Assembly (NCBI RefSeq): GCF_002154725.1 | Contig: NZ_MTAW01000095.1 | Coordinates: 1 to 64,000 of the forward strand | DNA length: 64,000 nucleotides | Origin: Nostoc sp. 106C | GTDB lineage: Bacteria; Cyanobacteriota; Cyanobacteriia; Cyanobacteriales; Nostocaceae | Direction of reading: 5' to 3' | Shown: in pieces, positions 28,401-37,234 of the stretch | Layout of the letters: each line of letters starts with the position of its first letter | Numbering within the stretch: position 1 is the stretch's first letter | Translations under genes and position numbers: made by a program | The notes under the pieces: generated by a model | Databases searched by the model: none | What the model saw: the letters and a program-made list of their open reading frames with translations, nothing else | Told to the model about the DNA's origin: nothing

Positions 28401-28977
28401 TTAAATCCCCAGTATTGCTAATACTTCCTGACTGATTGACACCAAACTGCAACCCCGGACGCAAGCTGACTGTGAGTAATGGGGCTTTTTGAGGATTTGT
28501 GGCGCTAAACTTCAGGCCATTTTCAAATACAAAGCTATTGGCTGTCGTCGCCAAAAACGAACCTGCAACATCTAAGCGAACATTGGAACCAAAAATAATA
28601 CCATGAGGATTGAGGAAGAACAGATTTGCTCTACCATCGACACCTAAAGTACCGAAAATCTTTGAAGGGTCGCTACCTGTAACGCGAGTGAAGATGTTTT
28701 CAATACCTGCGGGATTGGCAAAGTAGACTCGTTGTCCATCACCAATATTGAATTGCAAGAAACTCTGGAATAAATTGACACCTCTAGTAGCACCGCCTTC
28801 AATTAAGATTGCAGGTAATCCCTGAACGTTGGCATTTGGTGTAAGTTTTGTACTTTCTGCCCCTAATGTACCATCTGGGAGAATTTGAGCGCGTACTGAA
28901 TTTGTCAATGCAGTAGTCATTGCTAATAGAATTACCAACCTCAATTGCCATAAATGTTGCCGATTAGCTCGAATCAT
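25444..28977 (-). CDS. TpsA exoprotein, filamentous-haemagglutinin type (shorter paralogue)
   Basis: A 1177-residue secreted protein. Signal peptide (about 1-30, ending VRAQ), then a TPS secretion domain (about 31-250) with FFLNPHGIIFGSNVRLDVAGSF. A long beta-helix of SGNAGNINI/SGNGGNI repeats follows, and a conserved C-terminal region with two Cys sites (AQSCSAVN; SSNCAAK). Residues about 690-840 interrupt the beta-helix with three helical units that start like QRLNELKN. The last 18 residues (GVLKRTAKGAKDAKK) are encoded by a dispersed repeat; the paralogue ends three residues after the same NCAA motif. It is exported by the neighbouring TpsB and is probably an adhesin or surface-layer-like protein. 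The downstream order TpsB then CHAT suggests one operon. Confidence 0.9.
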   Translation of the reverse strand: MIRANRQHLWQLRLVILLAMTTALTNSVRAQILPDGTLGAESTKLTPNANVQGLPAILIEGGATRGVNLFQSFLQFNIGDGQRVYFANPAGIENIFTRVTGSDPSKIFGTLGVDGRANLFFLNPHGIIFGSNVRLDVAGSFLATTANSFVFENGLKFSATNPQKAPLLTVSLRPGLQFGVNQSGSISNTGDLSVGQDLTLVGSNLDLQGKLQAGGDVTIEAPGDIYVGNIKTSSNSNNNDFNRISINSTAGSVYLNGSNLNTSNIGSGYAGEIAINARQEIRIENASQISSTGNLGKILIGSSESTDFSPQKVTIKDSQINNSNFVDGNDVGNIVVKSLGDLLITNSNLETTTYSSGKGGNINIEASSVSLNNQSSLLANTEGTGKAGSITVNTTGGAVSLSDSSINTGTNKITVSIQNLSNQEGAGGGDININTDSLFLTNNSILNASTLGSGDSGNVYITADKTVSFTDNSILNARTYLQGNAGNVNIKAQELSFSNESLIQATTFGSGNAGNLNIISQSLSLSDISRIDAQTFGSGNAGNINIKTQSLSLTEGARINAETFGSGNGGNININPLKDEDQAAASVTISGAAPLIRFSSGLSVNTESEKSDAGSGGSITIKTGNLTISDGGVLSAPSKSSNSGGNIDIDVNNLELTTGGQIITNAYRSGVAGSIKISANNNITIAGQNYEYEQRLNELKNRLDILKAIYNAFLVANDQEPKRILDPITNLINNLSALLENPSSNLLLDELKQRIEQFKNSYDFLLLVNNLEISKILEPIKNLINNFNGLEQILIAAQDPTYAQQLNGLKEQLDQLEGSYNFVLPQNDAEIRRILGPINQYSGLFANTEANSTGNGGTIDVASGQATIKDSARITVDSRGTGVAGSISITSNRLTLDNQAQITADTNSGQGGSITLNLQDLLLFRRNSVVSTTAGRQGAGGDGGAIAINLDLNRGFIVSPPVENNDISANAFSGSGGTIEINAKGVIGLATLTRQELEQKLGTTDPEKLDPQFLPTNDITAISQTNPQLNGIVSISSPDIDPSKGIVSLPINATDPSQQIAQSCSAVNEKVASAFTDVGRGGLPPKPDEFLSSDTVWEDIRIRADTTQQTALTSTATPVKQKTALIMPATGWVFNDKGEVTLISQTPKFFAAWVNSSNCAAKGVLKRTAKGAKDAKK

Positions 28978-29157
28978 CTCAGTATTGTGCCGGGAGTCTT
29001 AGCTTGGCTTATTTATACGGAATTAATCTATAAACTAAGTAGATTTTTGGATAAAAAGTATCCAACATTCTACTCATCCCTAGGGCAAATGGCGAGGATT
29101 GTGATATTTTATTGCTATTGATGCTGAGTTCCAGACTTTAGCCCTGATTACTTGCTG

Positions 29158-32100
29158 TCATTGGCTTTTAGCAGCACAGTTAGAGGAATTCACCCAAGTC
29201 GCAGAAGACTTCGGCGTATAAGATATCAGCGTGACTTCGCCCTTGTCATTAAATACCCAACCTGTCGCAGGCATAATTAATGCTGCCTTCTGTTTACCAG
29301 GGGTTGCATTAGAAGTTAAAGCCTGCTGTGTATTGCTAGCCCGGATGCGGATATCTTCCCAAACATTATCGCTGCTGAGAAATTCATCAGGTTTAGGTGG
29401 TAAACCACCACGTCCAGCATCAGTAAATGCACTAGCTACTTTTTCATTAACTGCGCTACAGCTTTGCGCTATCTGCTGCGAAGGATCGGTGGCGTTTATC
29501 GGTAAAGAAACAATTCCTTTGCTGGGGTCAATATCTGGGGAACTGATACTGACTATGCCATTTAACTGCGGATTAGTTTGGGAAATCGCTGTAATATCGT
29601 TAGTTGGCAGAAATTGCGGGTCAAGTTTTTCCGGGTCGGTTGTGCCTAATTTCTGCTCAAGTTCTTGTCTAGTCAGGGTTGCTAACCCAATTACGCCTTT
29701 AGCATTGATTTCGATGGTTCCGCCGCTACCAGAAAAAGCATTTGCAGAGATATCATTATTTTCGACAGCAGGGGAGACAATAAAGCCTCGATTAAGATCT
29801 AGATTAATTGCGATCGCACCCCCATCGCCACCTGCACCTTGTCTACCTGCGGTAGTGGAGACTACACTGTTGCGGCGAAACAGCAATAAATCTTGCAAGT
29901 TGAGTGTGATGCTACCACCTTGACCGCTATTGGTGTCGGCGGTAATCTTGGCTTGATTATCTAGAGTCAGACGATTAGCACTCATGCTAATACTACCTGC
30001 GACACCTGTTCCCTGGCTATCTACAGTAATTTTTGCATCATCTTTAATGGTGACTTGCTGGGATTCAACATTAATCGTACCGCCATTGCCAGTAGAGTTA
30101 GCTTCTGTATTGGCGAACAATCCACTATATTGATTAATCGAGCCGAGGATACGTTTAATTTCGCTATCATTTTGCGGGACAACAAAATCGTAGGTATCTT
30201 TAATTGAATTGAATTGATTTTTTAGTTCATTCAATCGTTGATCGTATGTCAAATCTTGACCAGCGATCGCAACATTATCTGTTGCATTAATTTTGATGTT
30301 ACCAGCTTGTCCACTTCTATAGGTATTAGTAACAATTTGTCCACCGCCTGCAATATCAAGATTATTGACATTAACGTTGATATTGCCACCGTTACCGCTA
30401 CTTTTAGAAGAAGCGCTCAAAACAGCACCATCCTTAATATTTAAATTACCAGTATTAATAGTTATATTGCCACCAGGCCCCGCATCTAGTTGTTCGCTTT
30501 CGGTATTAACAAAGAATCCGCTAGAAAGTCCATTTAAAGTTGATGCACCAGATATGGTAACAGAAGCAGCAGATTGTTCTTGAGAATTAAGAGGATTAAT
30601 AGTAATATTGCCACCTTTACCACTAGCAAAAGTATCGGCATTGATTCTCGAACCATCTGTTAAAGAAAGGGACTGTGTTTGTATATTGGCATTACCGGCA
30701 TTACCACTACCAAAAGTTTGAGCATCGATTCTTGATGTATCGCTTAAGGTCAATAACTGAGTGTTTATCTCCAGATTACCTGCATTACCAATGTCAAAAG
30801 TTTCGGCTTGAATTAGCGATTTATTACTGAAAGAAAGCTCCTGAGTTTTGATATTAATATTGCCAGCATTTCCAGTGGAATAAGTTCTCGCATTTAAAAT
30901 AGAACTGTCTATAAAAGATACTGTTTTATCTGCTGTAATATAGACGTTACCACCGTTTCCTGAACCAAAAGTGCTAGCATTTAAAAGAGAGTTTTTTGTT
31001 AATAGAAAAGAATTAGCAGTGATATTAATATCACCACCACCCTGACCTTCTTTTCTTTCTACATTTTGGGGGTCTGTGGGAAGTAGCCCATCGCTACCAG
31101 TGTTGATACTGCTTTCAGAAAGCGATACTGCACCACCAGTTGTGTTAACAGTTACGCTTCCGGCTTTTCCACTTCCTTGAGTATTAGCCAATAGAGAACT
31201 TTGATTACTCAAAGATACTGAGTTAGCCTTAACGCTAATATTTCCTCCGTTCCCTGAACCATAAGTTGCAGTTTCTAGATTACTGCTAGTGAGAAATAAG
31301 CCTCCAAGAGATTGAACTATTATATTTCCTGCATCTTTAGTGAGGATATTTTCTCGATTATTACCTTCTACTAAGTTGATAGCGGTCAAGAAAGTGTGGT
31401 CAAGTGTGACTTTATTAGGAATGATTGGCTGCTCATCAAGAGTATTCCCAATTAAGATATTTCCAAAATAGCCATTACTAAAAATTCCCTGATTTAGACT
31501 GTCATCAGTAGCAAAATTGTCAATCAGAGAAATCTCATTTAGTGCATTAATAATTATATTTCCAGCATAACCGCCACCTGTATTAGTTGTACTCACCCTT
31601 GACTGATCCACCTGTACCGAGCCTTGATTGGCAGTAATTTGAATATAGCCAGGTAAAAAGTAGGTATTGGAATCATTAGGATTAATAACTAAGCTATTAC
31701 TTTCACTAGTTATTTGGCTGTCATTAATAGAGATATCTTTTTGACTAGCATGAATCTCAACAGATCCAGCTTCTCCTAAGCCATTATTATCTGTTTTTAG
31801 AGTAGCTGCTTTTAGGGATATTGCACCAGCTTCAATACTAATATTACCTGCATCACCTGTACCACTTAAGACATCGCTATTTAGCCAAGAATCGAAAATA
31901 TTCACTGTACTGGGAGAGAAGTTGGCATATTCTGATTTGCCAATGAAAATTCTGCCATAATTTCCACTACTAGAAATTTGAGTTTGATTCTCCAACCTGA
32001 CTTCGTTACGAGCACTAATATTTATATCTCCAGCATAGCCTGAACTAGCATTGTTAGTATCCAGATGAGACCCATTTAAGTAGACAGAACCATTCGTGGA

Positions 32101-33858
32101 TTTTATATTTATGCTGCTAAATTCTTTACCATTTGAACTATTAGCTCCATCCGTGAAATAGCTAGAGGCTGTTATATTACCTAAATAAAGATCACCAGGA
32201 GCTTCAATAGTTATATCTCCAGCAAATCCATTGGGTGTTGCCGATACAATATCTGCTAATCTTGTATCAATTCCTCCATTTTTACTAATGAGGGTAATAT
32301 TACCTCCATTGCCGCTGCTAGTGTCATGTAAATTTGAAAGCAGTGAACCATTAATACTAATATTATTATTAGCAAGGAATAGGATATTATTATTACTGTC
32401 AACACCTAGAGAAATATCAATTACTCCATTAGTTGCGATGTCACCTCGTGAATCAATGGTGACATCACCGAAATCCCAAATTGAACCAGCTTTTATATTG
32501 CCTAGTAATTGATTCGGAGCATACTGATTAGTTAAAAGAATTTTGCCTTTTACAGGTTCACCAGTGCCAGAATAATTTAAATTGACAATACTACCGATAT
32601 TTATATCTGCACTTGAAGTTGGTGCGTTAGGGTTAACCATACCAATCACACCAGGAATAGGATTTGGTGTTAGTCTTGGGGTTCTAAAAGCAGTAGTTCC
32701 GGCGCGAATATCTAATGTCGGTTCTCCTCCACCATTAATAGCAACAGAATTCGTGCCATTAGGTAGGCTGGTTGATAGCGGCACATTTTCTGTGATTGAG
32801 TTCGCAGGGTTAGTTGTATCTGCACCTGTAATAGTAATACTGCCAATATTTACAGAACCCCCTGCTAATATGTGCAAAGAGGCTCCTTGATAGCTATTGA
32901 AACTCACATCTCCGCTAGCGCGAATGATGGGATCACCAGGGCTGGAAAGATTTCCTAAATTACCATCTAGTTGCTCAATGCGAAAATTGCCACCAGCCCA
33001 GTAGTGAGCATCTCCGGCTACGGTGTTGGGACTGCGCAACAGCATATCGCTACCAGAGAACAAGCCACTTTCGGGGTGATTGAGGGCAAAGATATCGACA
33101 GCGCGATCGCCTTGTACAATTAACTGAGCACCTGCGGAGGCAATGAATGGATTTGCAGCGGTATCTCTTACTTTGACTGTATCTTGAGCTTGTAATGTTA
33201 AATCTCTACCTGCTTGTAAGCTACCTTGTAAGTCGAGATTGCCACCTACTAGAGTCAAATCTTGCCCGACGCTTAAATTCGCAGTATTGCTGATACTTCC
33301 CGTTTGATTTACGCCAAACTGTAACCCCGGACGCAAACTGACTGTTAGTAATGGTGCTGCTTCGGGATTGGTGGTGCTAAATTTTAAGCCATTTTCAAAT
33401 ATAAAGCTATTGGCTGTCGTCGCCAAAAATGAACCTGCAACATCTAAGCGGGCATTGGGGCCAAAAACAATACCATTAGGATTAAGGAAAAATAAATTTG
33501 CTCTGCCATCTACACCCAAAGTACCGAAAATCTTTGAGGGATCGCTACCTGTAACGCGAGTCAAAATATTTTCAATACCTGCGGGATTGGCAAAGTATAC
33601 TCGTTGTCCATCACCCACGTTAAATTGTAAGAAACTCTGGAATAGATTTATACCTCTGGTAGCTCCGCCTTCAATTAAGGTTGCAGGTAATCCTTGAACA
33701 TTGGCATTTGGTGTCAGTTTTGTACTTTCTGTACCTAATGTGCTGTCTGGGACAATTTGAGCACGCACAGAATTCGTCAATGTGGCAATCACGCCACTTA
33801 TGGCTAATAAAATTACCAACCTCAATTTCCATAACTGTTGGCGAGGAGCTTGAACCAT
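29158..33858 (-). CDS. TpsA exoprotein, filamentous-haemagglutinin type (longer paralogue)
   Basis: A 1566-residue secreted protein with the same plan as its neighbour: signal peptide (to about 33, SVRAQ), TPS domain with FFLNPNGIVFGPNARLDVAGSF, beta-helix repeats and a Cys-containing C-terminal region ending NSSNCAAKSQ. It carries an extra block of about 350 residues after the TPS domain (about 215-560, with HYWAGGNFRIEQLDG), a type of segment seen in long cyanobacterial haemagglutinin-like proteins. It has only one copy of the helical unit (about 1200-1245). The N-terminal ~215 and C-terminal ~300 residues are very similar to the shorter paralogue, the C-terminal DNA almost identical. It is the first gene of the minus-strand unit that ends with the CHAT gene. 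Confidence 0.9.
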   Translation of the reverse strand: MVQAPRQQLWKLRLVILLAISGVIATLTNSVRAQIVPDSTLGTESTKLTPNANVQGLPATLIEGGATRGINLFQSFLQFNVGDGQRVYFANPAGIENILTRVTGSDPSKIFGTLGVDGRANLFFLNPNGIVFGPNARLDVAGSFLATTANSFIFENGLKFSTTNPEAAPLLTVSLRPGLQFGVNQTGSISNTANLSVGQDLTLVGGNLDLQGSLQAGRDLTLQAQDTVKVRDTAANPFIASAGAQLIVQGDRAVDIFALNHPESGLFSGSDMLLRSPNTVAGDAHYWAGGNFRIEQLDGNLGNLSSPGDPIIRASGDVSFNSYQGASLHILAGGSVNIGSITITGADTTNPANSITENVPLSTSLPNGTNSVAINGGGEPTLDIRAGTTAFRTPRLTPNPIPGVIGMVNPNAPTSSADINIGSIVNLNYSGTGEPVKGKILLTNQYAPNQLLGNIKAGSIWDFGDVTIDSRGDIATNGVIDISLGVDSNNNILFLANNNISINGSLLSNLHDTSSGNGGNITLISKNGGIDTRLADIVSATPNGFAGDITIEAPGDLYLGNITASSYFTDGANSSNGKEFSSINIKSTNGSVYLNGSHLDTNNASSGYAGDINISARNEVRLENQTQISSSGNYGRIFIGKSEYANFSPSTVNIFDSWLNSDVLSGTGDAGNISIEAGAISLKAATLKTDNNGLGEAGSVEIHASQKDISINDSQITSESNSLVINPNDSNTYFLPGYIQITANQGSVQVDQSRVSTTNTGGGYAGNIIINALNEISLIDNFATDDSLNQGIFSNGYFGNILIGNTLDEQPIIPNKVTLDHTFLTAINLVEGNNRENILTKDAGNIIVQSLGGLFLTSSNLETATYGSGNGGNISVKANSVSLSNQSSLLANTQGSGKAGSVTVNTTGGAVSLSESSINTGSDGLLPTDPQNVERKEGQGGGDINITANSFLLTKNSLLNASTFGSGNGGNVYITADKTVSFIDSSILNARTYSTGNAGNINIKTQELSFSNKSLIQAETFDIGNAGNLEINTQLLTLSDTSRIDAQTFGSGNAGNANIQTQSLSLTDGSRINADTFASGKGGNITINPLNSQEQSAASVTISGASTLNGLSSGFFVNTESEQLDAGPGGNITINTGNLNIKDGAVLSASSKSSGNGGNINVNVNNLDIAGGGQIVTNTYRSGQAGNIKINATDNVAIAGQDLTYDQRLNELKNQFNSIKDTYDFVVPQNDSEIKRILGSINQYSGLFANTEANSTGNGGTINVESQQVTIKDDAKITVDSQGTGVAGSISMSANRLTLDNQAKITADTNSGQGGSITLNLQDLLLFRRNSVVSTTAGRQGAGGDGGAIAINLDLNRGFIVSPAVENNDISANAFSGSGGTIEINAKGVIGLATLTRQELEQKLGTTDPEKLDPQFLPTNDITAISQTNPQLNGIVSISSPDIDPSKGIVSLPINATDPSQQIAQSCSAVNEKVASAFTDAGRGGLPPKPDEFLSSDNVWEDIRIRASNTQQALTSNATPGKQKAALIMPATGWVFNDKGEVTLISYTPKSSATWVNSSNCAAKSQ

Positions 33859-34429
33859 GTCAGTATTGCCCTTGGATACTTTGGTATTTCAGGTATACAC
33901 GATGAAAAACGAAATTAAGTAGATTTTTGGAGAAAAATCATCCAACATTCTATTCATCCACCAAGACAACTGGCGAGGTTGATAATTTTATTACTGCTCT
34001 ACGAAAAAAGATATGAATTTCAAATTTTGTGAAGTGCGTAGGCGTAGCCCGTCGTAGACATCGCAGCTATAGAGGTTTGCGGTTAAGTTACCAAGTTCAG
34101 ATAAAGACTTGTGATTGCAGCGTAGCGGCTTTTTGTTCGCTGAAAGAGTTCCGCCAACGCAATGACATTTTATAAGCGGTATAGCGAACTTAATATAAGT
34201 CCTAAAGACATGAAAAAACCCGGTTTATTTTGAGAAACCGGGCGTGTTAACTAATACAAAATTGAAAAAAGAATGCAACACATCGATAAAACCCCTCCCC
34301 AACCCTCCCTCGAAGTTTGCTCAATGGGGGGAACCCCCGCACGCAAATTCTCTCCGCCTGCGGGCAGGGTGCCCGATAGGGCGGGTGGGGTACTGTCGCA
34401 AACATTTTTTGAATCGTAAAATTATTGAT
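33859..34429. other. Intergenic region upstream of TpsA genes
   Basis: About 570 bases with no supported gene. It should hold the promoter for the minus-strand TpsA operon near 33860-33960. Bases 34029-34180 contain dispersed-repeat sequence (GCGTAGGCGTAGCCCGTCGT; CGCAATGACA-type end). A terminator for the DUF928 gene lies at 34213-34242, and 34285-34400 is a GC-rich CCCCTCCCCAACCCTCCC repeat block. Confidence 0.5.
34213..34242 (-). terminator. Intrinsic terminator of the DUF928 gene
   Basis: CCCGGTTT at 34219-34226 and AAACCGGG at 34235-34242 form an 8-bp stem with an 8-base loop. Read on the minus strand it is followed by six T residues (34218-34213), the classic rho-independent layout. 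It separates the DUF928 transcript from the TpsA operon. Confidence 0.85.
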
Positions 34430-35344
34430 TTATTTCTGGGCAGTACAACATGGCAATAGGGGCTTATCTGTCACCTCTTCAAGGTTTACTGATTTCAACA
34501 AATCTGCCCAATATTGTTGAACTTCTGGATTGGTCGGATTCTCACGCCGTAAATCAGCTAAAATGCTGAGTGCGTTCTCCCAAAAGCCAGCTGTTGCATA
34601 CAGAACTGCACGATCTAAAGGTTTTGGAGTCTCTTGTATCTGCTCTGCAATGTTTTCGTCCTGCATAAGTTCAATTTTGCCTTCTAGATACACGTCTAGA
34701 TCGCGGCTGTTAGGATCGCAAATCATTGAAAAAGTCCAAGTATATTCTTTGTCGGCTTTTAAAGATGGTTGCTTAGCAGGCAAGGTTACACTAACAATTC
34801 CAGCCTGCTCAATTGGTTGGAAAGTTTCTTTGTATAACGGATCGGTATTCTCGTCATCTCGCAAAGCAAATTCTAGCCCTGCTAGTGTTTGAGAAGTTTT
34901 AGGAATGTAGAAAAAGAATGTTGGATGGTCCTTTGTGGTATGTTGAGCTTCTTTGTTTGTGGGAATTAAAGGAATAGCAACCTCTGCATTCTGAAAGCAC
35001 GCTCCCCTCGATGCTGCTGATCTTACTCTACCTGGTTTTCCCGGCACAAAACCAATCAAACTCCTGCGTCCCTGAAGATAACCTGTAACATTTCTAATTG
35101 CCGCAGTAGCATATCTATCTCCAGGGCGTATTTGCGCTGCTTGCTGAAATAACCCCAAAGCTTTGCGGTAGTTTCGCTGTCTGGTTGCAGTGTAGCCAGA
35201 CCGCATATATTGGTCATAAGCAGACTTCGCTTGTGCCAATTGGAAAATTGGATTTGCTGCTAAAAGTTTGGTTGTGCTAATAGCACTACAAGGTAGGCAT
35301 ACTAAAACAGTCAACAAATAACTTATCCACAATTTAAGTTTCAT
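34430..35344 (-). CDS. DUF928 family protein with TPR-like segment
   Basis: A 304-residue protein with a signal peptide (hydrophobic 8-25, cleavage near LLAAN/AQA). A short TPR-like stretch (about 45-85, QRNYRKALGLFQQAAQIRPGD) is followed by a DUF928 region: RGACFQNAEVAIPLIP near 110, HPTFFFYIPKTSQTLAGLEFALRD near 140, and DPLYKETF. A second helical stretch near 240-285 (ALSILADLRRENPTNPEV) looks TPR-like again. DUF928 genes commonly lie next to CHAT and haemagglutinin genes in cyanobacteria, as here. The protein is probably periplasmic or outer-membrane associated; its biochemical role is unknown. Its own terminator follows, so it is a separate transcript. Confidence 0.82.
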   Translation of the reverse strand: MKLKLWISYLLTVLVCLPCSAISTTKLLAANPIFQLAQAKSAYDQYMRSGYTATRQRNYRKALGLFQQAAQIRPGDRYATAAIRNVTGYLQGRRSLIGFVPGKPGRVRSAASRGACFQNAEVAIPLIPTNKEAQHTTKDHPTFFFYIPKTSQTLAGLEFALRDDENTDPLYKETFQPIEQAGIVSVTLPAKQPSLKADKEYTWTFSMICDPNSRDLDVYLEGKIELMQDENIAEQIQETPKPLDRAVLYATAGFWENALSILADLRRENPTNPEVQQYWADLLKSVNLEEVTDKPLLPCCTAQK

Positions 35345-35753
35345 AATATTTATATCTGCTGGTACTACTGTACTCAGTTTCTAATACAGTCAAAGCTTTT
35401 TTCTATAACAATTTCCCGAAACGCAATCCTAATAACCTTAAAAACTTCATGTTAAAAACCTTGAAGATATGTATCTCCACATAGATATACATACTTGTGT
35501 TAGACAGGGCATAACAATTACTAGTTCCCATTTAAATTGTTTCTAATGAACAAAGTCTTCTCCAGCCGACGCAGAAAGATTTTTAAACTGTTTAAGTAGG
35601 CAGAAAAAACAGCTTTTAATTACTAAGTACATTATTTAATAAGTTCGTAAATAATTAAATTTAGAACTACTCTGCATTTTTCTGCGTTTAAAAAGGCTAC
35701 GAAGTTGGTAAGTATTTATTCTGAAGTAAGATGCTTTCCTTAATTGCAAATAG
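35345..35753. other. A/T-rich intergenic region
   Basis: About 410 bases upstream of the DUF928 gene and downstream of the 52-residue small-protein gene. I see no coding frame or clear hairpin. The DUF928 promoter should lie near 35345-35450. Confidence 0.4.
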
Positions 35754-35912
35754 CTAGATTCCTTTAAATCCCATACTGCCTTCTACTTGCTGTTTAACCT
35801 GTGTAGAACTCAACTTACCAGATGCGATTCTGCGAGAAGTTTGACGTTGAATACCAAGTTGGCTGAGGAATATACCAGCTAAAATCAAGCTACCACCAAG
35901 ATATTGAGCCAT
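35754..35912 (-). CDS. Small hydrophobic protein, 52 residues
   Basis: An ATG at 35912 opens a frame of 52 codons beginning MAQYLGGSLILAGIFLSQLG and ending GSMGFKGI before TAG at 35754. The N-terminal 20 residues form one likely membrane helix; the rest is basic and polar (QRQTSRRIASGKLSS) with a QQVEGSMGFKG end. The amino-acid composition is protein-like, with no repeat sequence. No strong Shine-Dalgarno precedes the start. I do not recognise the family. It neighbours an ssl1498-type small membrane protein gene, so a thylakoid role is conceivable but unproven. Confidence 0.55.
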   Translation of the reverse strand: MAQYLGGSLILAGIFLSQLGIQRQTSRRIASGKLSSTQVKQQVEGSMGFKGI

Positions 35913-35946
35913 AGTAGGGGCTTCATTTAATTTTAAAAAAAAGATT

Positions 35947-36210
35947 CTACAGGATTAACTGCTCAATAAAAAATTGAATTTCTCGGAAAGCATAAAGGTG
36001 AGTTTGGTAGTGGTGACGCCTTACATCGTTACTTTTTTGGTGATCTAGAGCCAATTGCTGTACAGCCTGGTGGTTAACCTTTACAACAAAACCGATGATG
36101 TCACGATCGCTTACTGTACAACCTACGATGTGGTTGTCGCGATCAAAAAAGGCAAGGTAACTAAGTTTGCAGCCAGCGAAGTAAAGTAAACCCCACATTC
36201 CAGTTAGCAT
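35947..36210 (-). CDS. Hypothetical protein
   Basis: A frame of about 87 residues from ATG 36210 (MLTGMWGLLYFAGCKLSYLA), with FDRDNHIVGCTVSDRDIIGF and VNHQAVQQLALDHQK. The composition looks like a genuine soluble protein, and the FDRDN and KVNHQA segments suggest a small alpha/beta fold. The frame extends to an ATG at 36252, but those first residues are encoded by a GGCGATGCTACGCCTG-type dispersed repeat, so a later start is more likely. No family recognised. It lies 34 bases upstream of the 52-residue gene on the same strand and may share its transcript. Confidence 0.4.
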   Translation of the reverse strand: MLTGMWGLLYFAGCKLSYLAFFDRDNHIVGCTVSDRDIIGFVVKVNHQAVQQLALDHQKSNDVRRHHYQTHLYAFREIQFFIEQLIL

Positions 36211-36366
36211 CGGGCTTTCGGTGGCAGGCGTAGCATCGCCTGTCACACCCATACTGATAAGCTTTATTTATTAATACTATCCACAATTATTTGTCAAGCT
36301 GTGTTGACTTATTGTAACAATATTGTTAAATTTATTTACATAAGTTAACAAGCAAGAGAAAAAATT

Positions 36367-36537
36367 ATGTATACCACTGTTAATGAAGACGGCGTTCTCA
36401 ATAACTACCCAACCGAACCCCAGATGTACTATGCTGAGTACCCTGCAATTTGGGAACAACGCAAATATCTTTTACAAGGTGCATTTGCTACATTACTTGT
36501 CACCACTATCGTCTTGGTTGGCTTGAGTGTTAGCTAA
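36367..36537 (+). CDS. ssl1498-family light-harvesting-like small protein
   Basis: A 56-residue protein starting MYTTVNEDGVLNNYPTEPQM, then YYAEYPAIWEQRKYLLQGAF and one C-terminal membrane helix (about 38-55, ATLLVTTIVLVGLSVS). The N-terminal pattern YTTxNExGxLNNYxxEPxxY and single helix match the cyanobacterial ssl1498 family, small thylakoid proteins annotated as light-harvesting-like and sometimes linked to photosystem assembly or high-light response. The frame is complete, and a strong terminator follows 56 bases later, so it is a single-gene transcript. Confidence 0.85.
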   Translation: MYTTVNEDGVLNNYPTEPQMYYAEYPAIWEQRKYLLQGAFATLLVTTIVLVGLSVS

Positions 36538-36592
36538 GATTCTTTGATTTCGGTATCAGTAGCTCTCATGGTCATTTAACCTCTTCCTCATT

Positions 36593-36618
36593 ACCTCGGC
36601 GACAAACCGAGGTTTTTT
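36593..36618 (+). terminator. Intrinsic terminator after ssl1498-like gene
   Basis: ACCTCGG at 36593-36599 and CCGAGGT at 36607-36613 form a 7-bp stem with a 7-base loop, followed by a run of T residues to 36618. Confidence 0.9.
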
Positions 36619-37112
36619 GTTGCTGTGGAGATATGGTTTTCAATGTGAGTGCGATCGCTGTCGAATTCACGTTAATAAATGTCTGTTTACAGCATTAACC
36701 GTAAAATATTCAGTCGATGCTTCCAACTAGAATGTTGATTTCACCAAGGATGCAATCGCAATTTTAATAACAGGTCTGGCTCTGAAAAATTATAGCCAGC
36801 ATTTGTAATTTACAAGATCGTCGTAACTCTTTCTTATTCAGGACTAGATTTTTGTAATGGTCGCTTAAAATGAGTTAGAAAATCTAAAATTATTTTGATT
36901 GGGGCTGAAAGAAAAACTGAGCCGAAAAATATCGTTCCATAGTTGAGCGATTGATCGGTTATATCAATTTGCTCTGCAATTACTGAATCTGAAACAGATA
37001 GAGTTAACAAATTAACTATTATTTCTCTGTGAACTCTGCGTTCTCTGCGGTTTATTTTTCCGTTGTCTTTGCGTAAGTCCTGTTTTATATTAAATTTTCC
37101 TTTAGGTGACAC
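36619..37112. repeat. Intergenic region with dispersed repeat
   Basis: About 490 bases between two terminators. Bases 37021-37082 hold CTCTGTGAACTCTGCGTTCT-type dispersed-repeat sequence related to the CGCAGAGG family. An open minus-strand frame at 36834-37112 runs through this repeat and is not counted as a gene. Nothing else is recognised. Confidence 0.5.
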
Positions 37113-37135
37113 AAAAAAAGGCGGTCAAGCCGCCT
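37113..37135 (-). terminator. Intrinsic terminator of glgA
   Basis: AGGCGG (37119-37124) and CCGCCT (37130-37135) form a 6-bp stem with a 5-base loop; on the minus strand a T run follows (37119-37113). It lies 100 bases past the glgA stop codon. Confidence 0.88.
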
Positions 37136-37234
37136 CTAGAGAGATTGTTTTGAGCGAATAGTAGAGTCTTAACTAAACTGTTGGACACACATTATTCTCT
37201 GCATTTTATGTAGCCAAATTCACGAGAATTGAGA

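Noticed and set aside
34244-34459. Frame of 71 codons between DUF928 and TpsA genes
   Set aside because: It runs through a GC-rich dispersed repeat block and into the 3' end of the DUF928 gene on the other strand.
36834-37112. Minus-strand frame of 92 codons downstream of glgA
   Set aside because: Its first half is made of dispersed-repeat sequence (RKDNGKINRRERRVHRE) and it lies beyond the glgA terminator without a promoter or ribosome binding site.
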